From NCBI GenBank assembly GCA_008828725.1, contig MEHQ01001561.1, positions 231,001 through 295,000 on the forward strand: a DNA stretch of 64,000 bases, written 5' to 3'. Below are positions 1-9,765 of this stretch, piece after piece. The notes under the pieces were generated by a model, which did not search any database, was not told where the DNA came from, and saw nothing but the letters and a program-made list of their open reading frames with translations. Every line of letters begins with the position of its first letter. Position 1 is the first letter of the stretch. The position numbers were made by a program, and so were the translations under genes. The DNA comes from Saccharina japonica. Lineage: Eukaryota; Sar; Phaeophyceae; Laminariales; Laminariaceae.

Positions 1-134
1 ATGGTGATGTGACGCAATGTTCGACACAGAAACGGAAGGGCAGCGGGTTTTGAGAGAAAAGGGACGGAAGCCGGGTGCAAACTGAGCGGTATTGAGAGTG
101 TTGTGCAGTGTTCTGTCCTACGTGTAGAAGATAT

Positions 135-531
135 GTCCCTCGCGTTCATGTAGGCCATAATTTGAGTACAGGCCATGCATATCCTACACATCATTCGGGG
201 CGAAGTATGCAGATTATCTACGTAAACCCGTGACAATGACCTGTGTGATCTGTCTGTGTGATCTGTCTGTGTGATCTGATATGTCGAATGTTCCTCACGT
301 TCATGTAGACCACAATTTCAGTACAGGCCATGCCTATCGTACACATTATCACACTAGGAAAATTATAAGTATGCACACGATGTACGTAAACCCATGACAA
401 TTATCGGTGTGATCTATCTGTGTTATCTACCTCTGTGATCTATTTGTGTGATATATCTGTGTGATATATCTGTGTGATCTATCTGTGTGATCTATCTGTG
501 TGATCTGATCTGTCAAAGGCTGGTTCCTCAC
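135..531 (-). repeat. Duplicated exon 3 edges plus 13-bp GATC arrays in gene A intron 3
   Basis: The last ~30 bp of exon 3 with its splice donor recurs twice downstream on the minus strand, at about 290-318 (donor GTGAGG kept) and 135-160 (donor changed to GCGAGG). Each copy is followed by related intron sequence, including a block resembling 162-240 and 320-400. Between them are arrays of a 13-bp unit, GATCTATCTGTGT-like, at about 237-280 and 408-513. These look like successive segmental duplications that included the exon end. Confidence 0.7.
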
Positions 532-1909
532 GTTAATGTAGGCCATGATTTCAGCCTCCACGCTCTCCGCCGTCTTCTCTCCGTACGTAGTGGCCACGTA
601 GCACAACAACTGTTCATTCAAACGAGATACAGGAGCCACAAGACCCAAGCGGGGGGGGGGGGACTTAGAAATTAGCGAGAAGGTCAGAAAAATATAAATA
701 TTTTCTCGGGGCCTCATCAAGGGACAGGCTACGAGTACGCCCTACTATATCCCTCTCCATGCGCGACATAAGCGAAAAATACTCGTTGGTAGGTTAGGGC
801 TTTACCAGGGTACCCTAAAGTACATACCCTACCAAACACAGCTTCGAAATAGTTAACATATCGGGCATATCAATCAGATCATCGATTTTCACTTGATTAT
901 CTACATCTATCATGGCATATCAATCCCTGATCTGTAAGATTTAGCTCATCATGTAGACGGATGAGAGCCGCATAATCTGCATGATCTAGGACGTTGCTTC
1001 CTAGTTCGGAATATGTACCGCGCACATCCTGCACAACACATCATAACGGCAGGTTAGTTAGAGTTTAGATCATGATATATCTGTACATGATCTGTATGAT
1101 CTGTATGATCTGTAGATGTATGATCTGTAGATGATACGAACGACGTGTGAAACAGTTCCCTCCTACTGCACCTTAGCCCCTGCGCCCTTGACGTAGTCGA
1201 TGACCGTCGTGTAGTTAGCCCCAACCACAGTGCCAGGACCGCTTGCCGGGTTTAGGATGCCAAACACCGGGGCTCCGGTAGCGGCGGTGTCGTGGAGTGC
1301 ATTCCATTGGGCAGCTGAAAGCCAATCACGAACGAGCCCGAAAATGATTGGTGAAACGTCGCGTAGGAGTCATTAGAGTCATTCATAGGGGGAACTGCAT
1401 TCTTGGGCACAATTTTGTCAAGTATTCAGGTCTGGGTCATAGCATCTTCCACGTTTGAAGTCGTTGACTTCTAGCGTAGTGTAGTTTAGTTTCCCTTTTT
1501 ATACTGAAGTATATGTGGATGGCATATGGTTGGAACAAGCGCTGCACCTTTTCAGACGGTAAAAGGAAAACTAACATTTTCAAGACATGCATCCTTGTGT
1601 ACAGTACGCGACAGCAGTTTCGAATCTCCTATTTTAGCTATAAGGATTGTTGTGATATCAACGTTTAGCATAGGCACTTAAATGCTATTTCGTATGATAG
1701 AATTTAGAGTGACTTTCTCGCCGAGCACAAAAAGCTTAGCCTTAGAGGTGTCAATTCTTAGTCCGCTATCCCTCACCGACAGTTCCGTTGGGGTAGGTAG
1801 GCGCGATATAAAGCGGGATGACGAACTCCATGGGGGAAAACACCTCCGCTGCGTCTTGGGCCACGGCTCCAGCGAAAAGGCACGCCATGCCAAGCAGCGT
1901 CCCTGTCAT
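532..1909 (-). CDS. Gene A: spherulin-4-like secreted protein, 5' part (exons 1-3)
   Basis: Three exons can be read on the minus strand. Exon 1 (1909-1777) starts at an ATG and encodes a 44-residue N-terminus with a typical signal peptide (MTGTLLGMACLFAGAVA, then Q), followed by MEFVIPLYIAPTYPNGTV; the donor is GTGAGG. Exon 2 (1314-1172) follows a CAG acceptor and carries the family hallmark GILNPASGPG; the donor reads GTGCAG, a poor site. Exon 3 (609-532) carries LLCYVATTYGEKTAESV and ends at AAC/GTGAGG. Phases are 1 and 0. The order 'IPLY - NP(x)SGPG - Y(V/I)ATxYG' matches the N-terminal half of spherulin-4 domains. The exons encoding DGIFxDE and the C-terminus should lie left of position 1. 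Sizes of exons 2 and 3 equal those of gene B. Family knowledge supports an extracellular or glycosidase-like fold; the substrate is unknown. Confidence 0.8.
858..1137 (-). mobile_element. GATC element, degenerate copy in gene A intron 2
   Basis: Read on the minus strand it shows the same ordered landmarks as the other GATC elements: a GATC-rich end, CCTGCCGTTATGA, GTTGTGCAGGAT, a GATCATGCAGATTAT-like stretch, a GATGAGCTAAATC block and a closing AATCGATGATCTG. A short GATCTGTA array occupies about 1075-1136. There is no coding capacity, so it is non-autonomous. Confidence 0.6.
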
Positions 1910-2156
1910 TTTGATGCGCGTCAAGACGAGGGTCGATGGATGATGAGTCAACATACAAACACAAGATCATACGTCATCCTCGCTATATGGGCGTGGGTGT
2001 TAACATGCTGATTGATGATTGATGATTGATGTACACAACACACGGCATACGGATGCGTGAAGACGAAGATAGTGCTTCAGCATACACACATACCGCGTAA
2101 CACTTGAAGATATTACACCCCCCGGAACGAATTTCCATATTAATATTAGCGCTCTA

Positions 2157-2364
2157 ATAATAGTCCTATCAGCAGTCCTATCAGCAGTCCTATCAGTTGT
2201 CCTATCAGTAGTCCTATCAGTAGTCCTATCAGTAGTCCTATCAGTAGTCCTATCAGTAGTCCTATCAGTAGTCCTATCAGCAGTCCTATCAGCAGTCCTA
2301 TCAGTAGTCCTATCAGCAGTCCTATCAGTAGTCCTATCAGCAGTCCTATCAGTAGTCCTATCAA
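2157..2364. repeat. 12-bp minisatellite (TCCTATCAGTAG)
   Basis: About 17 tandem copies of a 12-bp unit, TCCTATCAG followed by TAG, CAG or TTG. The period divides by three, so open frames of four-residue repeats appear on the minus strand (DRTT or IGLL). I treat these as by-products of the satellite. Confidence 0.9.
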
Positions 2365-2367
2365 TAG

Positions 2368-2450
2368 GTACAGAGCTCCTCACAATAAGTGACCACCCTC
2401 AGAAGGCAAAAACATGGTGCACCTGCATGCAGGCTACCGTACCATGCGTC
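2368..2450 (-). mobile_element. GTGCACC element, terminal fragment
   Basis: It contains GAGCTCCTCA, GTGACCACCCT, AGAAGGCA, ATGGTGCACCT and CTACCGTACCATGCGTC in the same order as one end of the GTGCACC elements at 53246-53507. Only one terminus remains. Confidence 0.55.
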
Positions 2451-2494
2451 ACCCCCTCCACCATTAGTAGGACGATTTTCCAGGCTGCTTTTTC

Positions 2495-2582
2495 TTAACC
2501 CATTCAGAACTGAAAAAAATGTCCCACACTAATGCCAACTAGTTTGTCCCCAAATTCGTGGGACCAGTTCTTAAGGGGTTAA
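2495..2582. mobile_element. TTAACCC element (foldback MITE), copy 1
   Basis: The terminal inverted repeats are TTAACCCATTCAGAACTG and its partner CAGTTCTTAAGGGGTTAA, with an internal TTTGTCCCCAAA segment. Two better copies lie at 9380-9476 and 57249-57344, and a half copy at 9159-9199. No coding capacity. Confidence 0.75.
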
Positions 2583-3640
2583 TAGCGGGGAGAGTGGAAA
2601 CACAAAACGAGGCGTTTGTGGAAACAACCTCGAATATTTTTTTCCAGAGCCACCAATGCCGTTGTGGTTGCTTGGAAAGAAGAGAGAGCCCCACAACGAA
2701 CTCAGCCCGAAAGTTCTAGGAAATTTCCGGGTTTCGTATTTGAGGGCCGGGGTGCTTGGAGCTAATAGTACTACTGCTGTTGTTGCAGACTACCGCCTGG
2801 TACTAAGCATATACCGAAACTGTATTTTATCATTATTTCAGTTGCCGTCTGACAATCAATGTATAGCGCTTGTTCGCTTGTTCTAATCACACCATCCACA
2901 TGTATGTGGATACAAAGGGAATCTACTGCAGAACCCGATAAGTAGTTAAAGGCATGGAAGATCCTATTAATATCAGCCAGACCAGAATACTTGACCAACA
3001 TATGCCAGTAACGTAAGTAGTCCCCCTTCCCCTTATTTATAACTTTACTGGCTCCTAGCCCTCATTTGATCTTTTCAATAAATAAGAATAAAAATACATT
3101 AAACCACCCCAGACAGCAGTCGACATTCCATCCATGGCTGGGACAGCGGCAGGGTCGGCCGCCCGCCCAACAAACTTTTTGTCTGTCGACAACAAGACCA
3201 CGAATGGCAGCAACTTATTACCCGCCAACTGCACGAACCGCTGTCCTAATTGTGGTCACTGGGCTTTGCATCGCGAGAAGTAAAACAGAACAGTAAACAG
3301 GCAAAAAACGATAACTATTAACTCTGCAAAAAACATGGATCGGAGAGATAGAAATGTCCTACCTGGCTTTCGCTTCAACACTATAACTCGTATATATATA
3401 AACATTACACCTATTACACGAGAAGAATGCCCGTTCGTGCACTATGATGATACCAAGACTCTCCTTCCATGTACGTATTCGTAGAGCGTAACAAGTTCGA
3501 AATGTTCTTGTACGTAGCTGCTGGTGAGTGATGGGTATCTTACCAGGGTCTCTAAATTTATACCGCGCGTTGCCTGATGCCAACATAACGTGTAACACGC
3601 GGACGGATGATAAGGTGATAAGATAACCCATCCCCTGAGT
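2583..3640. other. No gene recognised
   Basis: I see only short ORFs without recognisable motifs, no repeat array and no splice-bounded exon that I can match to anything. Confidence 0.4.
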
Positions 3641-3725
3641 CGAATTTCCGAGCCGAATTTCTCTTTAAACCCAGGGGGGTGGGTATACGTACACACAACG
3701 AAAATGGTGGCTTTGGAAATGCATC
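3641..3725 (+). repeat. GGCTTTGG dispersed repeat, copy 1
   Basis: It shares GAATTTCCGAGCCGAATTT, an internal CCC/GGG run and AAATGGTGGCTTTGGAAAT with 15647-15790 (plus) and 38242-38330 (minus). The boundaries are approximate. Confidence 0.5.
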
Positions 3726-3837
3726 ATCGAGATTGTGAAGGTCTTGGTGGACGCGTGTGACCATATTCATAGGGATCCAGGAGTATTTTTCAGATTTTGC
3801 ATGAGAACATTCGCTCTTCGTTGAAAATAGGTTTTCA

Positions 3838-3895
3838 TGGTGGCGTGAGATTCGAACTCACGACCAACAACCCGTGTCCTGCCGCTGACGCCATT
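3838..3895 (-). other. tRNA-like T-arm/B-box module (tRNA pseudogene or SINE head)
   Basis: The minus strand contains GGTCGTGAGTTCGAATCTCAC followed by GCCACC. This is a textbook variable loop plus T arm (5-bp stem GTGAG/CTCAC, loop TTCGAAT) and hence a B box. About 25 nt upstream is an A-box-like TGGCGTCAGCGGCAGG. The 5' acceptor strand that should pair with GCCACC is absent and the anticodon stem is poor, so it is not an intact tRNA. About 100 nt further upstream (minus) there is a second D-arm-like segment and CCTTCCAAGCC, which resembles a tRNA-Gly anticodon arm. Confidence 0.45.
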
Positions 3896-4287
3896 TGTTA
3901 AGGTCTTCATCCGTTGGGATACTGGTAAAAAGTTAAGCGATTGAAATGTTAACAGCACGGGCTTGGAAGGCCGTGTCTCGCCCAGTCTTCTACCACAATC
4001 GCCAACCCAGTCTAAGCCGTACAACACCAATGTAAAGATAAAATCAGCCTCCATTTAACATTCGTCCAAGGGGCCCGGGTGTGCTATATTATCATCTTGT
4101 TTGCAGTATACGGTAATAATGATGACAAGATGCGGAAGGAAATAACTCATTCGAGAAAATGTTTGGCACACACTGTTGTGAGAGACAAAAGGACTATTAA
4201 TAATAATCCTAACCAAGGTTGGTTGATAGGTGTGATCTGGTTGGCTTACGCTTAGGGCTAGGGTTTGGGTTAGTTCTATACGTCTAG

Positions 4288-4453
4288 TATTTGGTCAGAA
4301 GCCAGAAGGTTTAACCTACTATTAACATTGCAAATATTAATCAAGTAAGCGCTGAGTGAATGTTTGAAGGTTTAAACTACTATTATTAATATTACAAAGA
4401 CGAATCAAGTAAGCGCCGACTGACTGTTAAACCTTCTGACTTCTCACCAAATA
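4288..4453. mobile_element. MITE with ~28-bp terminal inverted repeats
   Basis: The left end, TATTTGGTCAGAAGCCAGAA followed by GGTTTAAC, matches the reverse complement of the right end (GTTAAACCTTCTGACTT then CTCACCAAATA) with few mismatches. Inside, a ~65-bp segment ending AATCAAGTAAGCGC is present twice. It is 166 bp long and non-coding. Confidence 0.75.
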
Positions 4454-5126
4454 AAAATGTATGTTTTGTGAAATCGACGAGTTCATCACCTATATCTCGT
4501 GTGCACAGCCTAGTGTGTATCAACCATTTTCTCCGATATGTGGTAAGCCACCTCCCTAGCAAAAACGCCAACCACCCGACCACCAGATCTTCGGTGTTGC
4601 ATCATCTATCTGCAATACGTGTCGTACGACGTCATACGACGTCCCCGGTCCTTGAAAACATACGATCAATACAGCAGTTCAGTACGTGCCAGGCATCAAT
4701 TTTCTGGAAATGTTTCAAGTGTCTATGTGTTATCGACATCGAAGCTCATCATGCTGCCTGCACCTTGTCCGATGGATGAATCGCACGGAAGATCGCTATG
4801 ACAGGCCAGCTGCACGAGTAGGCTCTGAATAATCTGAACATGTATGCATGCAGAGCGACCGCTACGGTGGGACATAGTACTGCAATGCAACCATAACCAA
4901 ATAGGGTGTAAAAAAGTGGGGGGATAGCTGAGTTGTTTTGGTCCATCGTGATTTATGAGTAAATTCCCCTCCCTTAGAAATAGGGATCGCCCCTTGGTCG
5001 GAGCATTAAGCTTCAATGACCCTTTCGGGATGTTAAAGTAGCAATAGAGCTGCCGGTAGGTACAGCGACCCAAAAATACGGGAAGCAAGCGTGCACCATT
5101 TAGAGCACCCTCATTGGGTCGTGCTT
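4454..5126. other. No gene recognised
   Basis: Overlapping short frames exist on both strands, none with a recognisable motif. I annotate nothing here. Confidence 0.4.
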
Positions 5127-5290
5127 GTCCTACATCTCCCTGAGTTCACCATGTAGCATTGACTCAAGCACCATCATTGCTTCGCGCGTGCCCTACATCT
5201 CCCTGAGTTCACCATGTAGCATTTACTCAAGCACCATAATTTCTTCGCGCGTGTCCTACGTCTCCCTGGGTTCACCATGTTGCACTTCTC
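5127..5290. repeat. 63-bp tandem repeat, about 2.6 copies
   Basis: The units begin TCCTACATCTCCCTGAGTTC and end TTCGCGCGTG. The period of 63 is in frame on the plus strand (21 residues, SYISLSSPCSI...), so a 94-codon frame stays open, but there is no independent sign of a gene. Confidence 0.75.
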
Positions 5291-5514
5291 ACTTCGGACA
5301 CCGTCCCCTACCCATGCCGGCCACCAGTCTCACCAGTGAGAGCAGTCGTATAACTATATTTCAGGACAGAGTCCCAAAATATAAGGAACTCTTGTGTATC
5401 AATATCTAATACAAAAGGTCCAAATATTTCAGAACAGAGTGGTACACATACATGTATTTTCGACGCTTTTCTCTCTGTACTCGAATCAAGTTAATCAAGA
5501 CCCAACGGTAGCAC

Positions 5515-5945
5515 ACGTCGGGCAGAACAGATATATCATGATCTATATCGTCTACAGATCATCTACAGATCATCTAGATCCTAACCCCCTGTTATCAAAG
5601 GTTGTGCACGATCTGTTTAGTACAAATTTAACCCAGGAAACATGACCAAGATCGTGCAGGTTATAACACGGCTCCCAGCCGGAACCATGAGCTAGATCAT
5701 ATCTGGTACTTCTATATATGTACTTACCAGGACTTTATCTGTCCTGAAAAATCTAAATCACCACGTGGGAATCGATGATCTATCTGTAGATGATCTACGA
5801 AGTATCTGTAGATGATCTGTCTGTAGATGATATATCTGTAGATTATATATCTGTATGTACATGATCTATCTGTAGATGATCTATCTGTAGATGATCTATC
5901 TGTAGATGATCTATCTGTTGATGATTTGTCCGAGGAGTGAAAGGT
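5515..5945 (+). mobile_element. GATC element, copy with expanded right array
   Basis: Landmarks in order are a GATCATCTACA-rich left end, GATCCTAACCCCCTGTTAT, GGTTGTGCACGATCTG, AACCCAGGAAACATGA, GGCTCCCAGCCGG, ATGAGCTAGATCAT and AATCGATGATC. About ten 15-bp units (GATGATCTATCTGTA) follow, then the terminus GATTTGTCCGAGGAGTG. The left terminus is degenerate. Confidence 0.7.
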
Positions 5946-6296
5946 AGGGTTGTGGGTTGAATGACTTTAAGCCGCCGACTATACCACTGACTGTGGACGC
6001 AAATGTAAGGACCAAGGACCGTTTAGTATTCATATCAATACCTTAAAGTCCCTTGTGTTTCCTTCCAGATGTGCATGGTTATCATCAATAGTTGTCAACC
6101 AGGTATATTACACAGCAGTTGTGCGCGGCAACTCGGACTCGCCCTTTGTGCAAGACTGGTCGGCACATAACGTTGTGCAGGATGCGGGTCTTATTGGTCG
6201 AGGCTGGCCTTTCGGCCGCTCGTAGTTTTTCATAAAAAGCCACCAAAACAAACACATGTGACTGCCCCTGCCGAGCTCAAGCCCCCCAAAGGGTTG

Positions 6297-6500
6297 GAAT
6301 TCGGGTTAGAGTCAGGGTCAGGGTTAGGGTCAGTGTCAGGGGTAGGGTCAGGGATAGGGTCAGGGTTAGGCCTAGGGTTGGGATGGTTTGGGCCGACGCG
6401 CAAGGCTGAAATTGACCACGCACGTCCTGCACAAAGTGTTGAGCCGACTAGTCCTGCACAAAGTATTGAGCCGACCAGTCCTGCACATAGCGGAAGCCGG
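6297..6500 (+). repeat. Telomere-like GGGTTA/GGGTCA run, then 27-bp tandem repeat
   Basis: 6297-6390 is a degenerate run of GGGTTAG, GGGTCAG and GGGATAG units. 6424-6500 holds three 27-bp units (GTCCTGCACAAAGTGTTGAG...). Both lie in one 81-codon plus-strand frame rich in Gly/Ser and then SPAQSIEPT repeats. I regard the frame as incidental. Confidence 0.55.
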
Positions 6501-6583
6501 TAATTCGCACGGAGTTCTGCGTCTTTTTATGCATTTTGTCTGGCGTGTTTTGTGGCGCCACATGTGTTTTTTTACTGATAATT

Positions 6584-6877
6584 GACATCAGAGTCCTCAC
6601 GGGAATATACCGTAAAGGAGGCGGGTTGTCGCACAGGGGTGGGTGCGATCGTTTTTCACAGCGCTCGATTATTCCAGAACGAGAAGGTGTCCAATATGGA
6701 ACAAGGCGTTTTCGGAAAAATCTGGTCGAGAGCCATCCATCCGCAAACATACTGTTCGACTATAGCACCCTTGCGAACCATTCATTGTCGAGAAAAAGAA
6801 CGCTGAAAAACGATCGCACCTCTGTGCGACAACCCGTAACCTTAAGGGTAATTAGTCTCTGTTAGGACTCTGATGCC
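6584..6877. mobile_element. MITE, 294 bp, long imperfect inverted ends
   Basis: The outer ends are GACATCAGAGTCCTCAC and GTTAGGACTCTGATGCC, which are complementary. Deeper in, GGGTTGTCGCACAGGGGTGG and GCGATCGTTTTTCACAGCG pair with CGCTGAAAAACGATCGC and CTCTGTGCGACAACCC. Short frames here are fragments. It is a foldback element with no transposase. Confidence 0.8.
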
Positions 6878-6972
6878 AGTATCAATCGGTGACTGTGTTA
6901 CCGGCCAGAGGTGGTATTGATGTTTTGATGAGTCGGATAGTTGGCTTACTTCTCCGCCCGACTTTTAACTAA

Positions 6973-7214
6973 GGGCCGTGTTCTTATCGAGCAACTTTTC
7001 CCCAAAAAATTCCAATGTGTTCGCGCAAATTCTTAAATTCCCACATCTTCCATATTTCCCCCCCTCAATATTGGAATGCGAAGCCTTCCAAATATTTTGC
7101 CCTCTGTTAAAATTCCAAACTTTCCAAATAAATCCAGTTTTTTCTGCTTTTCCTGTTTTTCTTGGAAACAAAAGTTGGAAATTTTGGAAAAAAAGCTGCT
7201 CGAGAAGAACGGCC
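6973..7214. mobile_element. MITE, 242 bp, GGGCCGTGTTCTTATCGAGC ends
   Basis: The left end, GGGCCGTGTTCTTATCGAGC followed by AACTTTT, is the near complement of the right end AAAAAGCTGCTCGAGAAGAA then CGGCC. The pairing continues inward through AAAAAATTCC/GGAAATTTTGG. It is AT-rich and non-coding. Confidence 0.8.
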
Positions 7215-7232
7215 ATAAGCCGTGAAGTCAAA

Positions 7233-7300
7233 AAGGGCGGAGATATAAGGACCGTTTATAGCTTAATGTGAAGAATGAACGGTCCTTACATGTCCGACCA
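7233..7300. mobile_element. ATAAGG element, short copy
   Basis: GAGATATAAGGACCGTTTAT is mirrored by GAACGGTCCTTACATGTCC. It is related to the copies at 8761-8837 and 53541-53618. A trace of the motif is also present near 6010-6030. Confidence 0.65.
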
Positions 7301-7654
7301 TGAGTTGTAATCATTAACAATTCACTTTTAGTATGTAGTGTAAAGTGAAGTAAAGTGCCAGGTACTTACTAGCTGTAAGTTGTGAATCAATGTTTACTGC
7401 GTTTATAAAACTGTTACAAACTACGTCAGCTGTGAGTACGACCGATTGAGTGGTTGAAACTCAACTTTGCAAGCTGCGTGACATACACGTCAGACGCGCT
7501 CAACGGGCGCGCTTGTTCTATACTGGTGTTCCATTAATAGCATGGTGTTTGTGAATTAAATCTACGATCTCTACTGTAGTACTCGTAGTTGATACCAGTA
7601 CTCAGTTTCGTAAGCTTGATGGTGAGTCGTTCGCGGGTGTTCTACATTTATGTC

Positions 7655-7765
7655 CTATTACGGAGGGCCATAGTAAATAGGACCAAAATTTGTTAGTACA
7701 AATAGGTGAATATATAGGGTTTGGTGTGTACCGTAGGTCCTATTTACTATGGTGTCCCGTAATAG
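7655..7765. mobile_element. CATAG element, best-preserved copy
   Basis: The ends CTATTACGGAGGGCCATAGT (then AAATAGGACC) and GGTCCTATTTACTATGGTGT (then CCCGTAATAG) form a ~30-bp terminal inverted repeat around a ~50-bp centre. Other copies lie at 38338, 41281, 51596 (interrupted), 59134 (nested) and 61400. Confidence 0.85.
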
Positions 7766-7949
7766 TTAAGGACATAGTTCCGTGATTCCCCTGGATGCTT
7801 CTTCGTATACATACCAGGGCCAACGTAACGGTTTAGCAACGGCAACTTCGGCTCAAAACCATTCTGCGCACTGATGCCATACTCATTTGTTGCTGGCCTT
7901 AAGAAGTCATTTGACCATTGGCCACGCACCCCTTTCGAGGCGAAGGGTG

Positions 7950-8128
7950 TACTCATCATGTTCATGCACGGCCGTAGTCGTATGACTACCATAGACCCCC
8001 ACATCCGTACAATGCCGGGACGGAGCACGTTGGGTTTCCACCGACCAGGCAGACATTGCTTGCCCCAAGCGCGACGCGCCGTGAGGTGTTGAGCGAGTCG
8101 CATGAAGGGTGAGCTGCATCCTACTACT
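7950..8128 (-). repeat. CGTAG hairpin repeat
   Basis: It contains the ordered blocks of this very common family: GTACTCATCATG, GGCCGTAGTCGTATGACTAC, CCTCGCATCC-like, AATGCCGGGACGGAGCACG, GGTTTCCACCGACCAGGCAG, GCGCGACGCGCCGTGAGGTG, GAGTCGCATGAAGGGTGAGC and TGCATCCTACTA. No protein is encoded. Confidence 0.8.
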
Positions 8129-8760
8129 GCTACTGTTGTAACGGAAGGGATAACAATATTTTTTCCCTACAGGTATAGGCGGAGAAATAAATGCGCCGAG
8201 CGTTACGCCGTATTACTACGGTAACATATTACAGCAGTATATGCTGCAACCCATATATATATGCTGCCGTTACATCGGAGGAAGTAAGTTCGTCCGACAC
8301 AGCTGCCGGTATGCAATTGCATCGCGCCGCGTCCAACTGACTTGCGGGTGGAGCCGGTGCTATCATTATACAACATGCAGCATGCATTTCTTTTGATGGG
8401 ATAATGCCTATAATACAGCGGGGCAGAGCGGGGTATTATTTGATGCATGATGTACAGACAGTAGGTATGCTAGACATCCCACCACAGCTGACAGACACAA
8501 CTAGTGACCACACGGCTACGGCTGGCTGACTTTTGTTTCAGCATCAGCATCAGAAGAAGACGAAGACTACTGCCGAAAAAGAGCCACCGTGAGTTGATCT
8601 TGAGTCTTGAGCTGAAGTGTATAGTGCTTGAAACTATTTGTACTACTGCTATTATTGTGTGTAACAGCACCGTCAGGAACAATACGAGTACAAGCAATTT
8701 TAACAAACGCGCTGCCAATACAAGCAGCCAGGAAGTCGGACACCTAATAATAAACCGTAC
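8129..8760. other. No gene recognised
   Basis: AT-rich sequence with TACTACTGCTGCTG-like tracts and chance ORFs only. Confidence 0.4.
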
Positions 8761-8837
8761 CACTCCGGCCCAAAATATAAGAAACGTTTTTATAATAAGA
8801 TTCAATCGAGATGGTCCTTATATTTCGGTTCAGAGTG
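8761..8837. mobile_element. ATAAGG element, copy 2
   Basis: CACTCCGGCCCAAAATATAA is mirrored by TTATATTTCGGTTCAGAGTG, giving ~21-bp imperfect inverted ends and 77 bp total. It is the same family as 53541-53618. Confidence 0.75.
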
Positions 8838-9379
8838 ATAAAAAACACCCACCCCTCTGGAAAACATCGGCGGAAAAAATACCTAGAAGAATACAGCCAC
8901 AGCCACTGCGCGGTTATAGGGGCTAAAATGCGATTTGGTGTCCGAGTTTATAATGCAAAAGGAGTCGTCTGGGACGGACGCAACACATATTCCACCCGTA
9001 GTTGCTTCGCCCTCACTCGATGCTCGTATACGCATCGTAGACGATTGCTATAAATAACACCAACATTTTTCTGTGTTTCGTCGCTACCTCGAGATCCCGA
9101 AGGGGCCCTTTCAGGACTGCAATTAATTATCATCACACACTACTGTAGTTCCAAGTAGGTTGTTTCCAAAAACGGGGGACCGGTTCTTGAGGGGTTAAGA
9201 AAGCACCTTATTAGCCCTCGGACGAATTTGAAGTTGGTTTTCTCGACACCGGGTTCAAACGCTGCGATTGACGGCTCTGTTATGGAAAGTTATCGACGAT
9301 ATCTACTACTGCTGTATCTTCCCAAGTTATCGACGATATCTCCTGCCGTATCTTCCCAAGGCCATCATTTTCGTTGGTT

Positions 9380-9476
9380 TTAACCCTTATAGGACTGGAG
9401 TCCCGTTTTGGGGACAAATTACTTAGAATTCGAGTGGTGTGTCCCCAAAATGGGACTGCAGTCCTAAAAAGGTTAA
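9380..9476. mobile_element. TTAACCC element, copy 2
   Basis: TTAACCCTTATAGGACTGGA then GTCCCGTTTTGGGGACA is mirrored by TGTCCCCAAAATGGGACTGC then AGTCCTAAAAAGGTTAA. The arms are nearly perfect at about 38 bp, so the transcript would fold into a long hairpin. Confidence 0.85.
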
Positions 9477-9576
9477 ATCGGCTCTTGAAATCACTCCCAG
9501 GGGGGGGGTGTGGTACCTTATCACCCGGTGTGTTACGCGATAGATAAGTAGCTACTTGCTAATTAGCTGCGCCTGG

Positions 9577-9765
9577 TATATTTCAGAGTCACAGCAGCAG
9601 TACGGAACGCATAGTGTATACGAGGCTGACAGTGCGAGAGTGAAGAGCTATTTTAGAGTCATAGCAGTAACGCACACGAGGCTGAGCTCAAGAGGGTGGG
9701 ACTATTTTAGAGTCATAGCAGCAACGCATATATTATACGAGGCTGAGTGCGAGAGTGCTGCAAGA
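9577..9765. repeat. Three ~60-bp tandem units
   Basis: The units share TTTTAGAGTCATAGCAG, AACGCA, TACGAGGCTGAG and CGAGAGTG. Lengths differ slightly between units. Confidence 0.7.

Noticed and set aside
2000..2383. 127-codon DRTT-repeat frame and 72-codon IGLL-repeat frame
   Set aside because: A product of the 12-bp minisatellite.
8504..8926. 140-codon plus-strand frame
   Set aside because: It runs through the ATAAGG element at 8761-8837 and low-complexity sequence; no motif.
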